Shown here: piece after piece, positions 23,301 to 32,645 of the stretch
Layout of the letters: each line of letters starts with the position of its first letter
Position numbering within the stretch: the stretch's first letter is position 1
DNA from: Monoraphidium neglectum
Taxonomy: Eukaryota > Chlorophyta > Chlorophyceae > Sphaeropleales > Selenastraceae
DNA length: 32,645 bases
Assembly (NCBI RefSeq): GCF_000611645.1
Contig: NW_014013476.1
Span: 1 to 32,645 of the forward strand
Direction of reading: 5' to 3'
Notes under the pieces: generated by a model
Database searches by the model: none
Told to the model about the DNA's origin: nothing
What the model saw: only the letters and a program-made list of their open reading frames with translations
Program-made: the position numbers and the translations under genes

Positions 23301-23910
23301 CACCGCTCCCCCACTGCACCCCCCAGAAAAACCAAAACACTGACAATCCATCCAAATCCACCCCCCCCCCGGCACCACCCCGCCACCCAGGAGTATTCAT
23401 GGTACCTTGACCTCCGGCGCTACGGCTCAGTCCCCCACGCCGGCTTTGGCCTGGGCTTTGAGCGCCTGGTTCAGTTCAGCACCGGCGTCGAGAATATCCG
23501 TGACGTGATCCCCTTCCCGCGCTGTGAGTGCCGCACGGCTGGGGGTTGCCGCGGGGGTTGAGGGGAACTGGAGGGGGGACGCGGAGGGCAGTTGAGGGAG
23601 CAAACTGATGCTCGGGCGCTTGGCGTAGTTTCAGCTGGCGGCGACAGGTTTGAATCCACCTGTTCCCAAGGGTGCCAGCATGGGACAGGGAGGGAGATGC
23701 GTTGAGGCGTATGCCTGATGTTCAATCGGCCCGAGGAACCTGAGCTGGTGCCGAGCAGCGCACGTTCGAGCCACCACCTGCATAATGCGCAGTTCTCGGT
23801 GACGGCGGCGCAAGCCTGCTGCCGCCGCCCGCCTGGGCTGGGTCTGACGCCCCGCCGCCTCAATCCCCCGCCTGGCTGCCTCCGCAGACCCTGGGCACTG
23901 CAAGTTCTGA
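17319..23910 (+). CDS. NARS: Asparaginyl-tRNA synthetase, probably organelle-targeted
   Basis: Class IIb synthetase that charges tRNA-Asn with asparagine. Seventeen exons: 17319-17576, 17821-17919, 18275-18368, 18594-18679, 18971-19095, 19440-19548, 19929-20021, 20281-20409, 20666-20783, 21023-21077, 21309-21431, 21690-21768, 22180-22320, 22538-22653, 22896-22983, 23391-23523, 23888-23910. All phases join, giving 622 aa. The Arg/Ala/Ser-rich leader before VRELL looks like a plastid or mitochondrial transit peptide; ATGs at 17343 and 17349 are alternative starts. The OB-fold anticodon-binding domain (about 95-180) includes [14 protein letters not shown] and [13 protein letters not shown]. The catalytic domain has motif 1 ([12 protein letters not shown]), motif 2 ([20 protein letters not shown]389 and E391), [23 protein letters not shown] and motif 3 ([10 protein letters not shown]596), and ends PFPRYPGHCKF. 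A WHEP-like Ala/Lys/Glu-rich insert lies at about 263-346. The intron after exon 10 appears to be GC-AG. Confidence 0.95.
19549..19612 (+). repeat. TG/CG tract at the AsnRS intron 6 donor
   Basis: A degenerate GTGCG/GTGTG repeat begins at the donor of AsnRS intron 6 and runs about 60 nt. It resembles the tract at the phosphodiesterase intron 1 donor. Confidence 0.75.
22081..22179 (+). repeat. 10-bp minisatellite ending in the AsnRS intron 12 acceptor
   Basis: Ten consecutive 10-bp units, variants of CGCCACCAAC and CGCCGCAAAC, fill the end of intron 12. The last unit reads CGCCACCAG followed by exon 13. The AG acceptor is therefore formed within a repeat unit by an A-to-G difference. Confidence 0.9.
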
Positions 23911-24059
23911 GTCGGGCCGCTTCTTGCGTGCCATCAATGCTGTCAACGACCCAGGGCGAGCACTGCAGACAGAGCATCTGATCATGAGCCCCTCCCCTCC
24001 CCAAAGCTCATCACACCTAATTCAGCTGTCTTTGGTGGGGGGGCAGGTGGCAGCCCTGG

Positions 24060-24064
24060 TGTAA
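24060..24064 (+). promoter_or_regulatory. Putative AsnRS poly(A) signal (TGTAA)
   Basis: TGTAA 150 nt after the AsnRS stop codon. The same motif and context are kept in duplicated copy B at 30110-30114. Confidence 0.6.
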
Positions 24065-24324
24065 CCAAGCGCAGCCCCCACAACCTAGCTGCATCTGCTG
24101 TCACCCGGTTGGACGTGGCAGATACCGCAGCCTTGCCTTCACACAAGTACACATCCGCGCCGACCGCGCTGCCGCTTCCCATGCCCCAGAGCGGATTTCT
24201 GTCCTTTCGTCGCAAACAGCATCTGGTCATTACCCTGGCCAAATGAGTCGTCGACTGTGGGTCGAGGCGCAGGATCTCTGAATCGAGCATGCCACAGTGG
24301 CAGCAAGAATGAGGATCGCGATTG

Positions 24325-24329
24325 TTACA
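24325..24329 (-). promoter_or_regulatory. Putative poly(A) signal of MYND gene A
   Basis: TGTAA on the minus strand, about 675 nt downstream of the MYND-A stop. It is conserved in copy B at 30378-30382. AsnRS and MYND-A would end tail to tail about 260 nt apart. The 24330-25003 stretch is then MYND-A 3' UTR. Confidence 0.45.
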
Positions 24330-25003
24330 GCATCCCACGGTCGCCCGATTATGGAGCCAACTCAGGCCCATGGGATTGGACTTTGAAGCATCACAGTTTG
24401 AAGCATCACAGCAACAACGGGTTGTGCTAGGCGAGCTGTCTCAGGCGGGTGGCACCAGAGCAGCTCGCACCAACAAGCACACATAGAGCTGCATCGGCGC
24501 TGTTATGGTGGGGTGTGCGGCACGAGTGGCAAACTTTCTTGTCGGCTTGCTGGCCCGCGTGCATCTGGATGTTGATGAAGGGGGCATTGTTGTGGCGTGC
24601 TGTGTGCAAATGAAGGCGACTGGCTTGCAGAGAAGGGGCGCAAATTTGTGCACCCGCCGCTGTGAGAAAGCGGCACCCAGAGAGTTGAGCCGTGCATCCG
24701 CAAGTGCTCAAGGGCGGCATCAGAGAGAGGGCGCACCATGAAGGAATCACCCAAACCACCATCATAAAGAGGGCAACCCAAACAAACTATTGAGGGATAG
24801 CGCTTGCTTGGGATGCGACCTGCAGTAACACCCAGCCTGGCACAGGCAAATCAGGGAAGCAAAGCAGGGGGAAGTGGTCGTGAAATGTCTTAATGAGGTG
24901 ATGTGACGTCCATTCAGAAGCCAGTCAATGACGGCATATTTGAACAAGGCATGTTGGCATGTAAGCTGACTACCTCCGGACCAGAGAGCTTGTTGGCGGC
25001 ATG

Positions 25004-25308
25004 TTAACCGTGCCCCGTCTTGGGCGCCGCCTGCCCCGCCCGCCGCGCCTGCTCCTCGCGGCATGCCGCTTTGTGCGCCGGCCAGTAGCCCTTGTAGCAT
25101 TTGTCAGAGCAGAACCACGCCAGGCGGCACCCGCGGCACAGGTGCAGCCGCGCCCCCTCAGCGCCCTGGGCTGTGGCGCACGCCGCACACACAGCAGTCT
25201 GCCGCCCGCCCACGATGCTGCCGGTGTGCGGCTGGTGTGGCTGCCCCGATGTTGGTGCTGTGGATGGGCCTGCGACTGCCTGCTCGGTTTGATCCTCTTC
25301 CTGCAGCA

Positions 25309-25376
<68 letters not shown>

Positions 25377-27823
25377 TGCGGCGGCGGCGGCGGCGGCGGC
25401 AGCGGCTGCTGCTGCGGCTGTGCCAGCCTTGCCTCCTCAACTGTGAGCCCCAGCAGCTGATGCCTATAGCACAGGTGCGCCATTGCGTCTCGCGCCTCTG
25501 CCTCTACCAACGCCGCGTGCGCCGCCCCTACCCCTGCGAGAGCCCCTTGCGAGGCCCAGCGCAGCATCGACTCCAGCGCGCGCTCTGCGCGCAGCGCGGC
25601 AGGCGCCTGCCCCGCTCCCGCTTGCTCTCCGTGCGGCGTGCGCCCCAATGAGCCGCCGCGCTGACTGCCCTCCGCGCGCGCCGTCTCGGCACCCCCTCCT
25701 CGCGCGCCGTCGCGGGCGCCGTCGCAGTCGCTGCTGCTGTCGCCGCCGCCGCACTCTGCCCACTCCCTTGCCGCCCACGCCTCGACATCCCAGAGCAGGT
25801 CCGCCGCAGCCTCGGCATCTTGCGCCTCTGTGCACATATATGAGCACCGGGCGGCAAACAACAGCGCAGAAGGCGTGGCGGCCATGTCACCCCTGCAGCG
25901 CCACCGAAACCTGCAGAGCCACTGCATCAAAGCGATGCCATTGGGGCCTGGTGCGCCCACAATCGCTGCCCAGACGCGCCGCCGCAGGCCCGACGCATCC
26001 GTGCCAGCCGCCGCGTTGGCCTCCTCCCACACCGCCAGTTGCTGCCCCTGCTCGCACCCATACAGCAGCACTGCCAGGGCCGACGCGATGGCTGCGCTGT
26101 GCCCGCTGTAAAGCCCAGGCACGGCCAGCGAAGTGACCAGTAGCGGCAGCGCCCCGAGCCGCCGCAGCGCGCCGAGCCACGCGCTGCCCTTGTCATCGCC
26201 GACGCCTGCGTGTTGTTCTTGCCCTTCCCCTCCTCCGCCACTGCTCGTTGCACGGCTGGCCATGTCCTCGGCTTTTGCCACCAACGCAACCGTTGAGCAC
26301 ATGCCAAAGTGGGCGGCGTCTGCATTCCTGTTTCGACACGCGTCGTCCCTCGCCCGCGCCGCAGCCAGCCATGCGCGCGCCCCCGCCACGAGCGCCGCCG
26401 CCGCGCCAGGCACCGTGGGGATGCCGCTGTGGGGCGGGCGCCCGCATGAAACGGCGCCCACGTCAGCGTCCGCCAGTTGCCAGAGCGCACGGGAGGCCGA
26501 GCACAGCGCAGCGGCCTCGTGCATGAGCATCTCCTGGCTTGAGGCGGCCGCGGCCGCGGGGACGCCGCCGCCGGCGACGGCCCAGCGGGCGGGGCGGCCG
26601 AGGAACGCGAGCGCGTGCTTGGCGAGGTCCCTGCCGCACGCGGTGGCGAGCGCGGCGTGGCGGCCAGGAGCGGCGAGCAGGGCTGCGATTGCGCCCCATA
26701 TCAGGACCCGGGTGGCGGGTGTCGCGACTGGGTGCTGCGCGTGTGCCGCGAGCGGCGGGAGGACTTCGCACGCGCGCGCCAACAAAGCGGCGGCGAGCGG
26801 CGTTCCTGCCTCTGGGTCGTCCCCGCGGCGCAGCAGCAGCCCGGCAAGCACCGCGGCGGGATCCGCGCGCTCTGGCTCCCCCGCGAGGCGCGCGCAGACT
26901 ACGTCGACGAGCGGCGCCGCGATGCGCGACTGCACTGCCGCCCACGCGGCGAGCGCGGCGCGGCCATCGGCGTCCAGCTGCAGCGCGCCTTCGGCGGCGT
27001 CCCCCTCGCCGTCGATGAAAACCTGCGCCAGCCGCACAAACGTCCAGAAATGGTCCCCCTCCTGCGAATACGGACTGCTGCTCGGCGCGTCAATTTGCAC
27101 CAGAGCCTCGCGCGGCAGCAGCCCGGCGCGGAGCAGCGCCTCGGGCGCGCCGGGCGTTGCCATCACGGCGGCCGCGGCGGGCACCACGGCGTTGCCGCCG
27201 CAGCAGAAGGTCTCCCTGACAATCCGGTTGAGCTGCAGCACGCGCGTCCGGGCCTCGAGCCAGTCGATGCCGCTTCCGCGTCCGCCTGCAGCATATGCGC
27301 CCGCGACGACGGCGTCCGCGTCCGCGCGCACGGCCGCGGCAGCGGCGGCGGCGGCGCAGGCGGGCGTGCGGACGGAGTCGTACGCGCGGCTGACCGGGCT
27401 GGTGTAGGTCAGCAGGATGCCGACGACGGCGCGCTGCCATTCAGGGACGGTTGAGGAGCATAGCTCGTGGACATGGCGGTCCAAGGATTTTGAAATGATG
27501 CAATTTAATGGGACGATGGCAGCAAGCGGAGGCGGTAACGCCGAAATGCTTCCAGTCGGTGACTGGGCGGTTTCCCCATCTCCGTGCTCGAGTGTGCGCT
27601 TCCAGAGAGGGCGCGGGGCGCTGCAAGGCATGGCGCCACCCACCTCCAATAAGTTGAAAGTTGCATCCAAGGCACTCGACGCCGCACCGACCTCGCCGCT
27701 CGCACTGCCGGGGCGCACAACCAGCGAGTTCATGACCTGCACAAACACTGCGGGGCTGATGGCGTCGCCCTCGCGGACCCGGTCGCTGTGATGGCTGAGT
27801 GTTCTCTTGATTTTCGTCTCCAT
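25004..27823 (-). CDS. PolyQ protein with C-terminal MYND zinc finger, copy A
   Basis: Function unknown. A single open frame encodes 939 aa from the first in-frame ATG (27823, METKIKRTLSHHSD) to TAA at 25006-25004. The frame stays open without an ATG to about 28032, so an upstream exon or different start is possible. The body is Ala-rich and helical (for example LVTSLAVPGLYSGHSAAIAS), perhaps an ARM-like solenoid. A polyQ run of about 22 follows at about 818-838. The MYND finger at 879-921 has C-x2-C-x13-C-x2-C-x5-C-x3-C-x7-H-x3-C spacing, including CRGCRLAWFCSDKC. MYND fingers usually bind proline-rich partner peptides. A stretch of 210 nt (27643-27434) has GT and AG ends, is lower in GC and is divisible by 3. 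If it is an intron, the protein is 869 aa. The gene converges on AsnRS. Confidence 0.8.
25310..25372 (-). repeat. (CTG)21, polyglutamine tract of MYND-A
   Basis: Twenty-one uninterrupted CTG units on the plus strand, read as CAG (Gln) codons in the MYND-A gene, directly followed upstream in the protein by a Pro-rich run. Confidence 0.95.
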
Positions 27824-28036
27824 GCGCTCTAGTAAGGTCGCGGCGTCTCGCTGGGGTACCGGTGATGCCAGTGCAGCTGCGAACTCGCCAAGAAGGCGTC
27901 CATGGTTGAAACCACAAGTATTCTGGGTCGTATCTCCAGCGCTGTAAAATATGGTGCAGGAGCGTCGCTCGCGCCAATGCTGATGCGCCACACTCAATGA
28001 TGCTGGGCTTGCATGCCGGTTTGCTGCGCTTCAAGG
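27824..28036 (-). other. Open frame upstream of MYND-A, status unclear
   Basis: The MYND-A frame continues upstream of the ATG at 27823 with no stop to about 28033, including the protein-like LLGEFAAALASPVPQRDAATLLER, but contains no ATG. It is either 5' UTR that happens to be open or coding exon fed by an upstream exon. GC content is lower here than in the rest of the gene. Confidence 0.4.
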
Positions 28037-29650
28037 CAGTTGAGGTATGATATCCTTTGAGTAAAGAGAGGCTTGTACCCGTTCAACAACTGACACACAC
28101 CTGTCTCACCTCTTGACGGCCGTCCCCCTTCCTTCCCTCAGAGGGACGCCCCCCTCCCCCTCACGGCCAAATCGCTGTGAGCCAGTTCTCAAGTTCCGCC
28201 TGCCTGCATGCTGCTCTGCCGTTGATTCTTGCGGTCTGGGGAGCTGGGGCTGCAATTGAAGCCACCTTGCAGCCCCATCATCTGTGTCGGCTCACGATGC
28301 TGGTGTTGGGGGGGCGCTTGTGGCCTCAGCTTTGTCTGTTATTATCGGCCGGGCAGCGGGCTGGAGACTTGTCAGGCTTGACACCGTCCCACCGTCAGGC
28401 TTGACACCGTGTCAAGGAGCTTTTTAATGGGAGGGGTCACTTCGCACCCCACCAGGTTCCTGCATGCCGAGCGTGAATGCGTACCGGCACACGACGCTCG
28501 CTGCACATCCGCGACAACGGCTGTTCCTGCATACCGTACTCACCGCACTGCGAGGGGCGCTCGCCGCTTCTGTGTGGCCTTGCAGCGGGGGCCCACGTAT
28601 TCTAAGCACATGGCTGGTGCAATACGGGTCTCGGTCGCTTGGCTGTCTTCTTGTGGTCATGCAGGTGAGTACATGCGCAAGGACCCCTGGCAGGGTCTGT
28701 GGGTGCACTGCAGTTTCTTTGCAAGCTATATATCCATGCTTTTCTTGCATGCTATGTGTGGTCAGGCGGCATTTAATCTCACCCCAGCTGCTGGCATGGA
28801 CTAGAGTAAGACATTTTGTGCATCCATGTTTCCGCATGCATACCTCGCTGCAGCGGCATCGCTGCAGAACGCGGCGCTGTGCCATTACTGCGGCAGGTGT
28901 GTGCTAAATCTGTGGCCGCTGGGGCTTCAAGACACACGCATGCGTGGCTGGGGCTCTGGCACTGAGGATAAGTGCCGTGCACTGCACATAGACAGCGAGA
29001 GACAAGACTCAGGCCACCAGGAGGCCGAGCTGGCAATCAGGGGGCGCGCTCGACGCTCCTCAGAGGCGCTCGGTGCCGCTCAGTGACCCTTGATGCTGCA
29101 CGAGCCAGTGCCCCCTAGCCTGGGTGAGCGCGGGCTGTCGTAGTGGCAGCGCCAGCCACCCCAGCAAGACACCACCTGAGAAATCCTCACGCGCCAGCCG
29201 CCTCCTCCAGTGGTGCACCAACAATGCTACCTGCTACGTGTGATTTGTTTTAGGCCTCGCAGCTGGCTGGGTGCACACCGTCGTTGGGCGGGCTCCATGA
29301 TGTCCTGACAGCGTCACTGTGCAAAGTCTGTGCGCTGACGTTGAAGCAGGACTTCAGTCACGCCGTCACTGCAGTTTGATTCAATGCGCCTCTTTGACTG
29401 TGACATTCGCCCTTCTCCACACCTGACATTGCACCTGACAGGCCAACACGCAATTATTTGCAAGCTGGCCAGTACAGTTGAAGAGGTTTTGGCTGCAGCG
29501 GGGTTGCTTTGATCGTAAGTGCTGCAAGTGAAGTCATTCAAACACTAGTGGCGGTCCCCCTCAGCCCCCCAATCGTACCTCCCCGGCGCTGCAAGCCACC
29601 ATCACAGCCACCATCTCACGGGGAAGAGGCGGGGCGAAGTGGTGATTGTG
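28037..29650. other. Intergenic between MYND-A and duplication copy B
   Basis: No gene recognised; short open frames on both strands lack motifs. It should contain the MYND-A promoter. A 17-bp direct repeat and a small palindrome lie at 28371-28416. If the duplication is a simple tandem one, this stretch is the end of the first repeat unit. Confidence 0.45.
28371..28416. repeat. Direct repeat plus palindrome upstream of MYND-A
   Basis: GTCAGGCTTGACACCGT occurs at 28371-28387 and 28394-28410. The second copy extends into a perfect stem CTTGACAC-C-GTGTCAAG at 28400-28416. It lies about 550 nt upstream of the MYND-A ATG, so a regulatory role is possible but unproven. Confidence 0.7.
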
Positions 29651-29925
29651 TGCTTGGCGCAGAGTGAGCCTGCGGCGACGCTGATCACACCACATGTCCC
29701 AAAGGGTGCCAGCAAGGGGCAGTCAGCGAGGGAGCTGCGTTGAGGCCTATGCCTGATGTGGATCAGCCCGAGGGAACCTGAGCTAGTGCGGAGTGGCATA
29801 CATTCGAGCCCACCTGCATATTTTGCAGTCGTCGATTACGGCGGCGCAAGCCCGCTGCCACGCCCGGCCTGGGCTGGGGCTGACGCCCCCCCCCCCGCCT
29901 CATCCCCCTCCTGGCTCCCCTGCAG

Positions 29926-29948
29926 ACCTTCGGCACTGCAAGTCCTGA
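29926..29948 (+). pseudogene. Orphan duplicate of the AsnRS terminal exon
   Basis: The equivalent of AsnRS exon 17 (23888-23910) with its CAG acceptor and TGA stop. Differences turn the Pro-Gly codons into Leu-Arg and the final Phe into Ser. No other AsnRS exon lies upstream, so it is a gene fragment created by the duplication rather than a working gene. Confidence 0.85.
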
Positions 29949-30109
29949 GGGCTGGCCGCCCCTTGCGTGTGTGCCATAAATGCTGGTTTTCCACCCACTG
30001 GCAAGCACTACAGATAAAACATCTGAGCACGAGCCCCTCCGCTCCCCAAAAGCTTGACACACCTGATTCAGCCGCCGCTCGTGGGGATGCAAGAGGGAGC
30101 CCTGCGTGG

Positions 30110-30114
30110 TGTAA
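30110..30114 (+). promoter_or_regulatory. Duplicated AsnRS TGTAA motif (relic)
   Basis: Counterpart of 24060-24064 in copy B. With no transcribed AsnRS upstream it is probably unused. Confidence 0.45.
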
Positions 30115-30377
30115 CCAAGGGCAGCCCCCACAAACCTAGCTGCATCTGCTGTCACCCGGCTGCATGTGACAGACACCGCAGCTGTGCCTTCGTACACGTG
30201 CACATCCGTGCCGACCGCACTGCCGCGCTTCCCAAGCCCCAGAGCTGGATTCCTGTCGTTTCGCCACACCGGCATCCAGTCATCATCATGGCCAAAAGAG
30301 TCGTCGACTCTGGGTCCAGGCGTATGATCCCTGAACCAAGTATGCCACAGTGGCAGCAAGAATGAGGATCAGGACTG

Positions 30378-30382
30378 TTACA
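30378..30382 (-). promoter_or_regulatory. Putative poly(A) signal of MYND gene B
   Basis: TGTAA on the minus strand, about 650 nt downstream of the MYND-B stop and at the same relative position as in copy A. Conservation at this site supports use by both genes. Confidence 0.45.
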
Positions 30383-31031
30383 GCATCCCACGCTTGCCCC
30401 ATTATGGAGCCAACCCAGGCTCATTGGATTGGACGTTGAAGCATCAACGGCAACAGCGGGTTCCGCTAGGCGAGCTCTCTTGGGCAGGTGGCACTGGAAC
30501 AGCTGGCACCAACCAGCCGGTACCCATACAGCTGCATCAGCGTTGTTTCATGGCGGGGTGTGCGGCAGGCGTGGCAAACTTCCTTGTCGGCTTGCTAGCT
30601 TGCGTGCATCTGGATGTTGATGAAGGGGGCATTGCTGTGGCGAGCTGTGTGCAAACAAAGGCAACTGGCTTGCAGAGAAGGGCGCAAGTTGGCGCGCCTG
30701 CCGCCGTGGGAGAGCGGCATCCCGAGAATTGCGCCATGTGTCATCAAGTGCTCAAGGCCGCCATGTGAGAGGCACATAATACAGGGATCACCCAAACCAG
30801 AATCTGAGAGACGGCTACCCAAACCAACAATTGAGGGAAACCGCTTGGTCTGCCAACCTGCTTCAAATTCCAGCCTGACATAGGCAAAAGATACAAGCAA
30901 AGCAGCAAAAGAAGGTCGTGGGTGGTATTGGGGAGGTTGTGCGATATCATTTCAAAAGCAGTCAATGCTGGGTAATATTGACAAGGCATAATAGGTGACT
31001 ACCTCCGGACCAGAGATCTTGTGGCAGCATG

Positions 31032-31325
31032 CTAATCATGCCCCATATTTGACGCCGCCTGCCCCGCCCGCCGCGCCTGCTCCTCGCGGCATGCCGCTTT
31101 GTGCGCCGGCCAGTAGCCCTTGTAGCATTTGTCAGAGCAGAACCACGCCAGGCGGCACCCGCGGCACAGGTGCAGCCGCGCCCCCTCAGCGCCCTGGGCT
31201 GTGGCGCACGCCGCACACACAGCAGACTGCCGCCCGCCTACGACGCTGCCGGCGTGCGGCTGGCGTGCCTGACATGACGTTTGTGCTGTGGATGCCCCGG
31301 CAACTGCGTGCTCGTTGTGATCCTC

Positions 31326-31379
<54 letters not shown>

Positions 31380-31530
31380 GGATTGCCCGTGCACTTGCAG
31401 GTGCTGCAACTGCTCCTGGAATCGCACTCGCTCCAAGTGGTGCTGCAATTTCACCTGATGAGCATGCTGTTCCTGCTGCTGCTCCTGCTGCCGTTCCTGC
31501 TTCTGCTCCTGCTGCTGCTGCTGCTGCCGT

Positions 31531-31573
<43 letters not shown>

Positions 31574-32645
31574 CCAGCCCCGCCTCCTCAACCGCCAGCC
31601 CCAGCGACTGATGCCTGGAGCGCAGGTGCGCCAGCGCGTCTCGTGCCTCCGCCTCTACCAACACCGCGCGCTCGGCCCCTGCTCCCGCACGAGCACCCCT
31701 TGAGGCCCAGCGCAGCAGCGACTCCAGCACGCGCTCTGCGCGCTCCCCGTCAGCCGCCTGCGCCGCTCCCGTTTGCTCTCCATGCAGCGTGCGCCCCAAA
31801 GAGCCGCCGCGCTGACTGCCCTCCGCGCGCGCCGTTTCGTGGACCCCTCCTCGCCCGCCGTTGCTACCGCCGTCGCTGCCGCCATCGCTGCCGCCATCGC
31901 TGCCGCCGTCGCTGCCGCTGTCGCTGCCGCCGCACTCTGCCCACTCCCTCGCCGCCCACGCCTCGACATCCCAGAGCAGGTCCGCCGCAGCCTCTGCATC
32001 TTGTGCCTCTATGCACATATGAGAGCACTGGGCAGCATACAACAGCGCAGAAGGCGCTGCGGCCATGTCACCCCTGCAGCGCCACCGGAAGGTGCAGAGC
32101 CACCCCATCAAGGCGACGCCTTCCGGGGCTGGTGCACTCACAAGCGCTGCCCAGACGCGCCGTCGCAGGCCTGAAACATCCGTGCCAGCCGCCGCGCTGG
32201 CCTCTTCCCACGCCGCCGTTTGCTGCCTTTGTTCGCACCCATACAGCAGTGCTGCCAGGGCCGACGCGATGGCCGCGCTGTGCCCGCTGTCGAGCCCAGG
32301 CACGGCCAGCGCAGCCGCCAGCAGCGGCAGCGCGCCGAGCCGCCGCAGCGCGCCGAGCCACGCGCTGCCCTCGTCATCGCCGCCGCCTGCGGGTCCTTCT
32401 CCCCCCTTTCCCTGTTTTCGTCCTCCGCTGCTGCGCGTTGCAAGGCTGGAAAGGTCCTCGGCTTCTGCCACAAGCGTGATCGTCGAGCACATGCTGAAGT
32501 GGGCAGTGTCTGCGACCCTTTCTTCACATGTGTCGTCCCTCGCCCGCGCCGCCGCCAGCCACGCGCGCGCGCCCGCCACGAGTGCCGCCGCCGCGCCAGG
32601 CGTCGCGGCAATGCAGCTGTGCGGCGGGCGCCCGCCTGAAATCGC
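31032..32645 (-). CDS. PolyQ protein with C-terminal MYND zinc finger, copy B (5' partial)
   Basis: Paralogue of the gene at 25004-27823. The frame is open from the window edge to TAG at 31034-31032 (537 aa seen) and its start lies outside. The N-terminal part matches copy A in frame (GGRPPHS, VAGARAWLAAARARDD, GDMAA.PSALL). Differences include repeated Ser-Asp-Gly-Gly units, encoded by a 12-bp repeat near 31870-31930, where copy A has an Asp/Gly/Ala stretch. The Gln-rich region is longer, with Arg/Lys/Glu interruptions and two CAG runs. The MYND finger (visible residues 477-519) is identical to that of copy A. No stop or frameshift is seen, so it may be functional. Cellular role unknown. Confidence 0.85.
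31329..31376 (-). repeat. (CTG)16, first polyQ tract of MYND-B
   Basis: Sixteen CTG units, read as Gln codons. It lies at the same relative position as the 21-unit tract in copy A. Confidence 0.9.
31533..31568 (-). repeat. (CTG)12, second polyQ tract of MYND-B
   Basis: Twelve CTG units read as Gln. Together with interrupted CTG/TTC/CCG codons at 31465-31532, this Gln-rich block takes the place of the Pro-rich segment present in copy A. Confidence 0.9.

Larger units (their letters stand above)
23618..26455. repeat. Segmental duplication, copy A
   Basis: This segment aligns colinearly and in direct orientation with 29652-32645, offset about 6.03 kb and rising to about 6.19 kb through length differences. 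It starts inside AsnRS intron 16 and includes the AsnRS last exon, both poly(A) motifs and the 3' half of the polyQ-MYND gene. Copy A may continue beyond 26455, because copy B is cut by the window end. The 5' boundary is approximate. Confidence 0.9.
29652..32645. repeat. Segmental duplication, copy B (runs off window)
   Basis: Direct copy of 23618-26455. Non-coding parts have diverged visibly through substitutions and small indels, while both TGTAA motifs, the AsnRS last-exon acceptor and the MYND gene frame persist. Upstream of 29652 there is no similarity to AsnRS exon 16, which places the breakpoint inside AsnRS intron 16. Confidence 0.9.

Noticed and set aside
23640..23672. tRNA T-arm-like sequence (GGTTTGAATCC with pairing flanks)
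   Set aside because: The loop is 8 nt, no acceptor, D or anticodon arms surround it, and the match is lost in copy B. It lies inside AsnRS intron 16.
26133..27407. 424-aa plus-strand open frame rich in Ala and Ser
   Set aside because: Antisense shadow of the MYND-A gene, produced by GC-rich codons; no independent motif.
28409..28907. Plus-strand open frames with a CAG|GTGAGT-like site near 28662
   Set aside because: The translations have no family-like content and no partner exons were found, so the splice-like site is probably chance.
30995..32479. 494-aa plus-strand open frame
   Set aside because: Antisense to MYND-B, which has the clear MYND finger and a matching paralogue in the other frame.

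Overview
This window looks like nuclear DNA of a green alga (core Chlorophyta). It is GC-rich, its genes are split into many short exons with GT-AG introns, and its proteins are most like plant or algal ones. Putative mRNA ends carry the TGTAA poly(A) motif typical of chlorophytes. CAG/CTG runs, TG/CA microsatellites and Ala/Ser/Gln-rich low-complexity stretches are frequent. No organelle, bacterial or viral gene was found. All exon models were built by eye from reading frame, splice sites and family knowledge.

Left part (1-7.6 kb). A five-exon NAA20 gene (catalytic subunit of the NatB N-terminal acetyltransferase) lies on the minus strand at 984-2711. It diverges from a six-exon GlpQ-like glycerophosphodiester phosphodiesterase on the plus strand at 3878-7009, which has a signal-peptide-like N-terminus and a poly-Ser insert. 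They share a promoter region of about 1.17 kb.

Middle part (7.6-24.1 kb). After a poorly understood stretch with one coding-like minus-strand exon of unknown identity (8733-9246), an eleven-exon gene on the minus strand (10615-15169) encodes a chloroplast-type TPR protein resembling SLOW GREEN 1. It diverges across 2.15 kb from a seventeen-exon asparaginyl-tRNA synthetase gene (17319-23910, plus) with a transit-peptide-like leader, a WHEP-like insertion and one probable GC-AG intron.

Right part (23.6 kb to the end). A segment beginning inside the last AsnRS intron is repeated about 6.03 kb downstream in the same orientation. Each copy holds the AsnRS terminal exon and 3' end followed by a convergent minus-strand gene for a large polyglutamine protein with a C-terminal MYND zinc finger. 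Copy A (25004-27823) is nearly complete; copy B (31032 to the window end) is cut at its 5' end by the window. The AsnRS exon in copy B (29926-29948) is an orphan. The MYND-coding block is identical over 173 nt between copies, although the flanks have diverged, which suggests gene conversion. This duplicated polyQ-MYND locus is the most unusual feature in the window.

The genes are housekeeping and organelle functions (protein N-acetylation, glycerophosphodiester breakdown, plastid biogenesis, Asn-tRNA charging) plus a lineage-specific zinc-finger pair. Nothing indicates that they act in one pathway.
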